A DNA stretch of 17,253 nt from JBHJOF01 sp050330055 (GTDB taxonomy: Bacteria > Pseudomonadota > Alphaproteobacteria > Kiloniellales > JAKSDN01), in NCBI GenBank assembly GCA_050330055.1, contig JBHJOF010000053.1, forward strand, positions 1-17,253, given 5' to 3'. How positions within the stretch are numbered: the first letter of the stretch is position 1; each line of letters starts with the position of its first letter. Under the pieces are notes generated by a model. It was given only the letters and a program-made list of their open reading frames with translations, did no database searches and was not told the DNA's origin. Shown here piece by piece: positions 1 through 6,124 of this stretch. The position numbers were made by a program, and so were the translations under genes.

Positions 1-780
1 GGCTTGCGGATCGCCGAACATGGCCAGCGCCTTGGCCAGGCCGCCGGCGCCGCCGCCCAGGTGATGGCTGAGAAAGGGACCCATCAGGGCCCAGCGCAGT
101 CCCGGCCCCTCGACCACGGCGCGGTCGATCTCGGCCGGATCGGCCACGCCCGCCTCGACCAGCCGCACCGCCTCGTTCCACAGCACGGACTGCAGGCGGT
201 TGGCGACGTGGCGGTAGACCTCGCGCTTCAGGCGCACCGGCCGCTGGCCGATCGCGCTGTAGAAAGCCATGGCCCAGTCGAGCGCCGCCGGATCGCTCGC
301 CGTACCGCCCGCCACCTCGACCAGCGGCACCAGGTGCGGCGGGTTGAAGGGATGGCCCAGCACGACGCGGCCGGGATGGCGGCAGCCCTTCTGCAGCGCG
401 CTGACCAGGAAGGCCGAGCTGCTGGAGGCGATCACCACCTCGGGCGGCAGCGCGGCATCGATGCGGGAGATCAGCGCGGCCTTCAGCGCCTCGTTCTCCG
501 GCGCGTTTTCCTGCACGAACTGGACGCCATTCAGCGCCTCCCCCAGGTCAGCGCTGAATTCCAAACGCTGCGGCCGGTCCGCAGTGGTCAGCCCAAGGGC
601 CCGCAGCGACGGCCAGGTGCGCGCCACGAAGCCGCGCAGGAAGGCCTCGGCCTCGGGCGCCGGGTCGTGGGCGCTCACCGCCAGGCCGCGCGCCAGGAAC
701 AGCGCCGCCCAGCTCGCGCCGATGGTGCCGGCGCCGACGACGGCGACCTGCTGCACCGCGTTCGGATCGGTCAACGCCAT
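1..780 (-). CDS. 3-hydroxyacyl-CoA dehydrogenase family protein (partial, C-terminus outside window)
   Basis: This is a soluble NAD-dependent dehydrogenase of the 3-hydroxyacyl-CoA dehydrogenase, L-carnitine dehydrogenase and lambda-crystallin family. The frame is open for 260 codons from the ATG at 778-780 and leaves the window without a stop. The N-terminus has a Rossmann nucleotide loop (VAVVGAGTIGASW, residues 13-25). Later come the Ser-rich ASSSS stretch, GHPFNPPHLVPLVEV with the family's catalytic His and Glu, and HVANRLQS with the active-site Asn, all in the expected order. A purine-rich Shine-Dalgarno (GGGAGG) lies just upstream of the ATG. The gene is divergent from the dioxygenase starting at 870, so the 89-bp gap probably holds both promoters. 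The substrate cannot be read from the sequence: acyl-CoA, carnitine and gulonate-type substrates all occur in this family. Confidence 0.88.
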   Translation of the reverse strand, partial: MALTDPNAVQQVAVVGAGTIGASWAALFLARGLAVSAHDPAPEAEAFLRGFVARTWPSLRALGLTTADRPQRLEFSADLGEALNGVQFVQENAPENEALKAALISRIDAALPPEVVIASSSSAFLVSALQKGCRHPGRVVLGHPFNPPHLVPLVEVAGGTASDPAALDWAMAFYSAIGQRPVRLKREVYRHVANRLQSVLWNEAVRLVEAGVADPAEIDRAVVEGPGLRWALMGPFLSHHLGGGAGGLAKALAMFGDPQA

Positions 781-869
781 GAGACCTCCCTGCCTTGCCT
801 CGCCTTGACAGCTTCGGTTGTGCCGGCCCAACCTGTCGGCTTCGGTGGAGATATCTGAAAGCGCCCGGC

Positions 870-1934
870 ATGGCTACAGCGGCACGGCAAGCGATCGAAG
901 CACCCTGCGCCTGGCGCGGTCGCGATCTCGCCGCGCTCGACGACTGGATCTGGCATCTCGCCGACGCGGAGCTCTCCGAGCTCGACGCGGCGCTGGCGTC
1001 CGTCCGCAGCCAAGACATCGCCTGGCCGGACGTCACGCGAGAGTCCTTTCCCCTGCCGCGTCTCGCGGAGCGCCTGGGCGCGTTGGCCGATGAACTGGAG
1101 AACGGACGCGGTTTGGTGCTGCTGCGCGGCCTGCCGGTCGGGCGCTACGAGGCCGACGACCGGAAGCGCCTCTTCATGGGCGTCGCCGCCCACGTCGGCC
1201 GCCCGGTAACGCAGAGCGTCAAGGGTGAGCTTATGGCCGAGATCCGCGACGAGGGCGCCGAGGCACTAGCGCGCGGCCAGATGACCACGGGCAAGCCGGG
1301 CGAGACCTTCCTGTCATCGCGCGCCCGCGTGCACACCACGGGCGCGCTGCGCTATCACACCGACCGCACCGACGTGGTGGCCCTGCTCTGCGTGCGGCCG
1401 GCCAAGGCGGGCGGCCTCAGCACCATCGCCAGCTCGGTCGCCATTCACAATGCCATGCTGGAACGCCGGCCCGACCTGCTCGAGCTGCTGTTCGGCGACT
1501 ATCCGCGCAGCCGCTTCGGCGAGGAGAGCAAGAACCCGAGCCAAGTCTACCAGCTGCCGGTGTTCGCTCTCGAGGAGGGCCGCTTCACCAGCCACTACTC
1601 GCGCACCTACATCGAGGCGGCGCAACTGATCCCCGGCGTGCCGCGCCTCAGCGAAGCGCAGCTCGAGGCGCTCGAGCTGCTGCACGCCCTTGCCGAGGAG
1701 CTGAGCTTCGCCATGAGCTTCCAGGCCGGCGACCTGCAGTTCCTCAACAGCCACGTGACCTATCACGCCCGCGCGCCCTACGAGGACCACGACGAGCCGG
1801 AGCGCAAGCGGCTGCTCTACCGCCTCTGGCTCGCCATGCCGAACAGCCGGCCGCTGCCGGCCGGCCACGCCGTGCTGTGGGGTGCGACCGAGGCCGGCGC
1901 GCTGCGCGGCGGCATCCGCGCCAGCCTGCCTTGA
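870..1934 (+). CDS. TauD/TfdA-family Fe(II)/2-oxoglutarate-dependent dioxygenase
   Basis: A 354-residue cytoplasmic oxygenase that should couple 2-oxoglutarate decarboxylation to substrate hydroxylation. The proximal iron ligands are visible as HTD (His163 and Asp165). The distal His is best placed at His299 in SHVTYHAR, followed by Arg301, a candidate 2-oxoglutarate contact. His295 is the alternative distal ligand. The C-terminal RKRLLYRLWL strand is typical of the family. The frame is also open from an ATG at 795, but that start lies only 14 bp from the divergent gene and would add a low-complexity N-terminus, so I prefer 870. The Shine-Dalgarno at 870 is poor: GGAG at 847-850 is too far away. 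Pairing with a hydroxyacyl/carnitine-type dehydrogenase suggests catabolism of a small carboxylate or quaternary amine, which is inference. The substrate is unknown. Confidence 0.85.
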   Translation: MATAARQAIEAPCAWRGRDLAALDDWIWHLADAELSELDAALASVRSQDIAWPDVTRESFPLPRLAERLGALADELENGRGLVLLRGLPVGRYEADDRKRLFMGVAAHVGRPVTQSVKGELMAEIRDEGAEALARGQMTTGKPGETFLSSRARVHTTGALRYHTDRTDVVALLCVRPAKAGGLSTIASSVAIHNAMLERRPDLLELLFGDYPRSRFGEESKNPSQVYQLPVFALEEGRFTSHYSRTYIEAAQLIPGVPRLSEAQLEALELLHALAEELSFAMSFQAGDLQFLNSHVTYHARAPYEDHDEPERKRLLYRLWLAMPNSRPLPAGHAVLWGATEAGALRGGIRASLP

Positions 1935-2056
1935 TGGGCACCGGCCCGACGAGCAGGGCGATCACACGTCCAAGCCTCGTCGCTGGTTGACAATCGCGCG
2001 AACTTGCACCGCAATCGCTAGTGAAGCGCCATGGCCACCCAGGGAGAGATCGACGC

Positions 2057-2314
2057 ATGCCGGTCGCACTTAGGATTCAAGCGACGCCGTTCGGCCTGAT
2101 CCGGCTGCTGCCCCTGGCCTTGACCGCCTGCGCCGCCACAAAGGAAAGCGATCCGGCCCTGGCCCATGCCTGCCAGCTCAAGCCGTGCATCTGTGCGCCG
2201 GCGCAGACCGTACTCTTTAGGCGCGACGACAACGTGCCGCTGCAGTGGAAGCAGAACGGCGACGCATACTGCCCCGAGGGCTATGTCCTGCGGCTCGACA
2301 CCAAGAAGAAGTAA
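2057..2314 (+). CDS. small predicted lipoprotein, function unknown
   Basis: An 85-residue protein with a lipoprotein signal: a hydrophobic stretch (residues 11-24) ends in the lipobox Leu22-Thr23-Ala24-Cys25. Residue +2 after the Cys is Ala rather than Asp, which by the usual rule predicts outer-membrane sorting. The mature part is only about 60 residues and contains four further cysteines, three clustered as CQLKPCIC near residues 37-44 and one near the C-terminus in AYCPEGY, so one or two disulfides are possible. The start at 2057 is chosen because AGGGAGAG (2041-2048) sits eight bases upstream and because this start puts the signal at the N-terminus. An in-frame ATG at 2021 would add 12 polar residues. 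I do not recognise the family. Confidence 0.62.
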   Translation: MPVALRIQATPFGLIRLLPLALTACAATKESDPALAHACQLKPCICAPAQTVLFRRDDNVPLQWKQNGDAYCPEGYVLRLDTKKK

Positions 2315-2345
2315 GGCGGTTGCTAGAGGCTGACGCCGGAACCGC

Positions 2346-2699
2346 TTACCGGATCATATAGGTCTTCCGTACCGTCTCCCTGACCTCGCAGGTGCCGCTC
2401 CAGCCGGCCGGGAAGAAAGCGGCGTCGCCGCCCGCGATCTCCAGCACCTCGCCGCTGTCTGCCGTATAGGTGCAGCGCCCGGCCAGGAAGTGGCAGAACT
2501 CGTCGCGGCTGACGATGCAGCGCCAGCGCCCCGGCGTGCAGCACCAGACGCCGGTCTCGTTGCCGCCGTCGGCGTCGCGGTGCAGCAGGCGGCCGCTGGT
2601 GCGCGAGACCGGGCTGCCGATCGGCTCGGCCACCGGGCCCCAGTCGACCAGTTCGGCCGCCGGGATCGCCGCCGCCTGCTTCAAGAGATGGGCGGGCAT
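2346..2699 (-). CDS. cupin domain protein (DUF861/Cupin_3 type)
   Basis: A 117-residue single-domain cupin. The conserved part runs from about residue 50: WCCTPGRWRCIVSRDEFCHFL, then a Gly-containing turn (SGEVLEIAGGDAAFFPAGWSG) and KTYMIR at the C-terminus. This is the pattern of the EutQ/(S)-ureidoglycine aminohydrolase-like Cupin_3 proteins, which form a small beta-barrel. Members of this family often lack a full metal-binding triad, and their role is usually unknown. The start is supported by GAAGGAG about nine bases upstream of the ATG. The gene is divergent from the sensory cluster and convergent with the small lipoprotein gene. A longer reading in another frame across the same DNA has no recognisable features. 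Confidence 0.8.
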   Translation of the reverse strand: MPAHLLKQAAAIPAAELVDWGPVAEPIGSPVSRTSGRLLHRDADGGNETGVWCCTPGRWRCIVSRDEFCHFLAGRCTYTADSGEVLEIAGGDAAFFPAGWSGTCEVRETVRKTYMIR

Positions 2700-2930
2700 T
2701 CAGCCCGGCTCCTTCGGGAATCCGGCGAAAGGCCTCATCCGACAAGTCCTTGCACAATGGGCGCCTGACGCGGCGCACGCCCCCTCTACACCAGGGCGAA
2801 ATCGCGATCCAGCCCTGCCGTTCGGCGCCGCCAGCTCGCGCCGAAGCACGGCTTGCCTTGCCAGGGAGGGCGGCAAATGCAATCTATGCGTACTTATGAT
2901 GGGTTGTAAGCGCTTGATCGATCTAACCCG

Positions 2931-2945
2931 TTAACAATTGGTTAA
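2931..2945 (-). promoter_or_regulatory. CtrA-type binding site, perfect TTAA-N7-TTAAC on minus strand
   Basis: The plus strand reads TTAA-CAATTGG-TTAA (2931-2945). On the minus strand the same bases give TTAA-CCAATTG-TTAAC, the full CtrA consensus known from Caulobacter and other alphaproteobacteria, including the preferred TTAACC half. The site lies 152 bp upstream of the kinase start codon in an AT-rich patch, where AT-rich motifs are not expected by chance in such GC-rich DNA. Binding itself is inferred. Confidence 0.55.
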
Positions 2946-2961
2946 GGGCTTAGACCTAGCC

Positions 2962-2976
2962 TTAACGCTTCGTTTA
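2962..2976 (+). promoter_or_regulatory. second CtrA-type site, near-consensus
   Basis: TTAA (2962-2965), seven bases, then TTTA followed by C at 2977 matches TTAA-N7-TTAAC with one substitution. It starts 31 bp after the first site, close to three helical turns, so two dimers could bind the same DNA face. It is weaker evidence on its own than the first site. Confidence 0.4.
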
Positions 2977-3096
2977 CACCTGCGGGAACCGGTCGGACCC
3001 GGAAGTCAGGGGCAGCAAACTCGACAGCCGCAGGCACCTCCCCACGAAATGCCGCGCATCTGTGCAGCGGCGTGGGGTCGGGAAGGGACCGCGCGC

Positions 3097-5649
3097 ATGA
3101 GCATGATCCACAGGGTCGCGCTGGTTTTCCTCCCGCTTGCGCTGGTAGCGGGCGGGGTCATGTACCTGCTCTATCGCGTACAGGTCTCCGCGACCACGGG
3201 CAGCCTTCAGGCCACGGAACGCAACATCGTCGAGCTCGGCCGGCAGTATGCCGCGACGGAGCTCGGCTCGGCCATCTCGGACATCCTCTATCTTTCCGAG
3301 CAGGAGACCCTGCGGCGTTGGCTCGCATCGGACGAGCCCGCAACGCGCCGAGACCTGGCCAGCGACTTTGAGGCCTTCGCCAAACACAAGACCGTCTACA
3401 ATCAGGTCCGCCTTCTCGACGTAACGGGCCGCGAGTTGGTCCGGGTCGACTGGCGAGATGATGCAGCCTTCGTAGTGCCGGACGAGCAGCTGCAGAACAA
3501 GAGTGATCGCTACTACGTGACCGAGACGCGCAAGCTCGGGCGAGGGCAAGTCTACGTCTCGCCGTTCGACCTCAACATCGAGCACGGCCAGGTCGAGCAG
3601 CCCATCAAGCCAACGATCCGCATCGAGACTCCAATCGTGGACGCGGCCGGCCGCAAGCGCGGCTTGGTCGTCTTGAACTACAATGGGTCGCTCCTGCTCG
3701 AGCGCATCAAGGCACTGGCTAGGCCTGCGTCGGGCAATATCTGGCTCCTGAACGCAGCAGGCTACTGGCTGCTCGGCCCAAGCCCGGAGGATGAATGGGG
3801 CTTCATGTTTCCCGAGCGGGGCGACCGCACTTTCGGGCAGGCTTACCCCGAAGCCTGGGCCATGATCCAGAACGGCGCCATCTCAGGGCAGCTCCTCGCC
3901 GATGGCGACCTCTTCACCTATACCACGGTGCGTCAGGTTACCCCGCACACGGCGCGCCTGCGCGGGGCCGGCGAGGCGCCCGCAGTGGTGTCGCCAGAGC
4001 CCTGGGTCTTGCTCGCCCGGATACCGGCCGAGCGGCTCGCCGCGCAGCGTGCCGAACTCGCTGGCAGCATCGTAATCGCCTCGGTCGGCCTCGCGTTCCT
4101 GCTTGCCGCCGTCGCCTTCGGCATCGCCTACTATTGGACCCGCCACCGCGAAGCCGAGCAGCGCACGCGCGCGAGCGAGGCCCATTTCCGCGCCGTGACC
4201 CAGTCGGCCGGCGAGGCGATCATTTCGGCGGACAGCGACGGCAGGATCATCAACTTCAATGCAGCGGCCGAGCGAATCTTCGGCTACGCAGCAGACGAGG
4301 CGCTCGGCCGGCCGCTCACGATCCTGATGCCCGAACGCTTGCATGAAGCGCACCGCGAAGGTTTCGAGCGCTTCCTCGCTATCCGCGAGCCCAGGGTGAT
4401 CGGCCAGCCAGTAGAGCTTACTGGCCGTAGAAAGTCGGGCGAGGAGTTTCCTGTTGAGCTTTCCCTGGCAAGCTGGGAAGGCAGCCAGGACCTGTTCTTC
4501 ACCGGCATTCTTCGCGACGTGACGCTGCGCAAGCAGGCCGAACAGGAGCTGCGGCGAAGGGAGGTGCGCTTCCGCGGCCTGCTCGAGTCCGCGCCGGACG
4601 GAATCGTCATTACCGACAAGGACGGTCGCATCGTCCTGACCAATATGCAGACCGAGCGGCTCTTCGGCTACGACCGCAAGGAGTTGCTCGGCCGGCACGT
4701 CGAGATGCTCATGCCCGAACGCTATCGCGGCCAGCACGTCGGCCATAGGACCGAGTACGTCACCTTGCCGCAGCCGCGGCCCATGGGGCTGGGCCTCGAG
4801 CTCCGCGGCTTGCGCCGGGACGGGACGGAGTTTCCGATTGCCATCAGCCTCAGCCCCTTCGAGACTGAAGAGGGGCTGCTCGTCTTTGCCGACGTACGCG
4901 ACGTCACCGAGCAGCGCCGGTCCGAGAGCAAGATTCGAGACCTGAACCTGCGCTTGGCACGCCGCAATGCGGAGCTCACGGCGCTCAACAACGAGCTGGA
5001 CGCCTTCAGCTATTCGGTGTCACACGATCTGCGGGCGCCCTTGCGGGCGATCGACGGCTTCAGCCAGGCAATACTGGAAGATTGCGCCGAGCAGCTCGAC
5101 GAAGTGGGGCAAAGCCACCTGACCCGCATCCGCCGGGCGGCGCAGCGCATGGGACTGCTCATCGACGACCTGCTGAACCTTTCCCGCGTGAGCCGCAGGG
5201 AGCTCAGCATAGAGGACATCGACCTGAGTGCGACCGCCGAAGAGGTCGCAAGCGAGCTGCGGGACTCCGCCCCGGATCGCCCGGTGACCTTATCCGTTGC
5301 GCCCCGGCTGCACGCGCGCGGCGACCAGCGGCTTCTGAGGATCGTGCTCGACAACCTCATCGGCAACGCCTGGAAGTTCACCTTGGATCGCTCGCCGGCG
5401 CTCATCGAGTTTGGCCGCACCGATGTCAACGGCAGCCCTGCCTACTTCGTGCGCGACAACGGCGTCGGATTCGACATGGCCTATGCCGACAAGCTCTTCG
5501 GCGCATTTCAACGACTGCACAACGCCGCTGATTACCCCGGAACCGGGATCGGGCTGGCAACCGTTCAGCGCATCATTAGCAAGCACGGTGGTCGCATCTG
5601 GGCCGAGTCCGAGCGTGACAGGGGCGCCACCTTCTACTTCACCCTTTAG
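3097..5649 (+). CDS. membrane sensor histidine kinase (dCache-like sensor, PAS-PAS-HisKA-HATPase)
   Basis: An 850-residue inner-membrane kinase. One membrane segment (about residues 6-27) and a second (about 324-346) bracket a periplasmic domain of roughly 295 residues. The domain carries LQNKSDRYYVTE, YVSPFDLNIEHG and GLVVLNYNG, the marks of the double-Cache-like sensor seen in many kinases and GGDEF proteins. Two PAS domains follow (about 360-475 and 488-610), both with an FGY and LMPER pattern as in FixL-like PAS proteins. Next come a HisKA domain with phosphoacceptor His643 in SVSHDLRAPLRAI and an HATPase domain with the N box NLIGNAWKFT, G1 box DNGVGFD (Asp787) and G2 box GTGIGL. The start at 3097 has GGAAGGG nine bases upstream and places the first membrane helix correctly. 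The likely partner is the receiver that starts 15 bases downstream. The ligand is unknown. Confidence 0.92.
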   Translation: MSMIHRVALVFLPLALVAGGVMYLLYRVQVSATTGSLQATERNIVELGRQYAATELGSAISDILYLSEQETLRRWLASDEPATRRDLASDFEAFAKHKTVYNQVRLLDVTGRELVRVDWRDDAAFVVPDEQLQNKSDRYYVTETRKLGRGQVYVSPFDLNIEHGQVEQPIKPTIRIETPIVDAAGRKRGLVVLNYNGSLLLERIKALARPASGNIWLLNAAGYWLLGPSPEDEWGFMFPERGDRTFGQAYPEAWAMIQNGAISGQLLADGDLFTYTTVRQVTPHTARLRGAGEAPAVVSPEPWVLLARIPAERLAAQRAELAGSIVIASVGLAFLLAAVAFGIAYYWTRHREAEQRTRASEAHFRAVTQSAGEAIISADSDGRIINFNAAAERIFGYAADEALGRPLTILMPERLHEAHREGFERFLAIREPRVIGQPVELTGRRKSGEEFPVELSLASWEGSQDLFFTGILRDVTLRKQAEQELRRREVRFRGLLESAPDGIVITDKDGRIVLTNMQTERLFGYDRKELLGRHVEMLMPERYRGQHVGHRTEYVTLPQPRPMGLGLELRGLRRDGTEFPIAISLSPFETEEGLLVFADVRDVTEQRRSESKIRDLNLRLARRNAELTALNNELDAFSYSVSHDLRAPLRAIDGFSQAILEDCAEQLDEVGQSHLTRIRRAAQRMGLLIDDLLNLSRVSRRELSIEDIDLSATAEEVASELRDSAPDRPVTLSVAPRLHARGDQRLLRIVLDNLIGNAWKFTLDRSPALIEFGRTDVNGSPAYFVRDNGVGFDMAYADKLFGAFQRLHNAADYPGTGIGLATVQRIISKHGGRIWAESERDRGATFYFTL

Positions 5650-5664
5650 CGAGACAGGGGACAC

Positions 5665-6093
5665 ATGGCCGAGAAACCCATTCTGCTCGTGGAAGACAAC
5701 GCGGACGACGAGGCGCTGACGCTGCGCGCCTTCGGCAAGAGCAACATCAAGAACCCCGTCGTGGTAGCGCGCGACGGCGCGGAGGCGCTCCACTACCTCA
5801 TACCTGCCGATGGCAGCCCTGCGCCCGACTTGCCGCAGGTGGTGCTGCTCGATCTGAAGCTGCCGAAAGTCGGCGGCCTGGAGGTCCTGCGCCGCATCAG
5901 GGCGCACGAGCGCACCCGGCTACTACCAGTTGTCGTCCTGACCTCTTCGAAGGAAGATCAAGACCTCATCGAGAGCTACCGCTCCGGCTGCAACAGCTAT
6001 GTGCGCAAGCCAGTCAATTTCGACGAGTTCATCGACGCGACCCGGCGCCTGGGCCTCTACTGGCTCCTCCTCAACGAAGGACCCCCGAGTTGA
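5665..6093 (+). CDS. single-domain response regulator, Rcp1-like receiver
   Basis: A 142-residue stand-alone receiver (CheY-like fold) with no output domain. Visible residues are the acidic pocket Glu10-Asp11 in LLVEDNADDE, phosphoacceptor Asp63 in VVLLDLKLP, Thr93 in VVLTSS and Lys115 in YVRKPVNFDEF. The EDNADDE start and the long loop before the phosphorylation site are typical of Rcp1-type regulators, which pair with phytochrome- or PAS-type kinases of the class seen upstream. AGGGG just before the ATG serves as ribosome binding site. It lies 15 bp after the kinase stop and 31 bp before the next gene, so one transcript is likely. Phosphate probably comes from His643 of the upstream kinase, and the receiver could pass it on or act by protein contact. 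Both points are inference. Confidence 0.93.
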   Translation: MAEKPILLVEDNADDEALTLRAFGKSNIKNPVVVARDGAEALHYLIPADGSPAPDLPQVVLLDLKLPKVGGLEVLRRIRAHERTRLLPVVVLTSSKEDQDLIESYRSGCNSYVRKPVNFDEFIDATRRLGLYWLLLNEGPPS

Positions 6094-6124
6094 CGGCAAG
6101 AGGCATGATTTCAAGGAGGCCGGC

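Larger units (their letters stand above)
2700..3096. other. 397-bp intergenic region upstream of the sensory cluster
   Basis: No gene is supported here. The left part (2700-2880) is GC-rich and should carry the cupin promoter and leader. The segment 2881-2980 is clearly more AT-rich than its surroundings and holds the two CtrA-type sites listed separately. It most likely contains the promoter of the plus-strand sensory operon, leaving a leader of roughly 100-150 bases. The plus-strand kinase frame stays open back to 2938 but has no family-like sequence before 3097. Confidence 0.6.

Noticed and set aside
4..858. Long plus-strand frame opposite the dehydrogenase gene
   Set aside because: His/Arg/Gln-rich shadow of the real minus-strand gene, which has clear motifs and a ribosome site.
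1987..2017. TTGACA (1987-1992) as -35 of a promoter for the small lipoprotein
   Set aside because: No acceptable -10 hexamer at 16-18 bp spacing, so not listed as a promoter.
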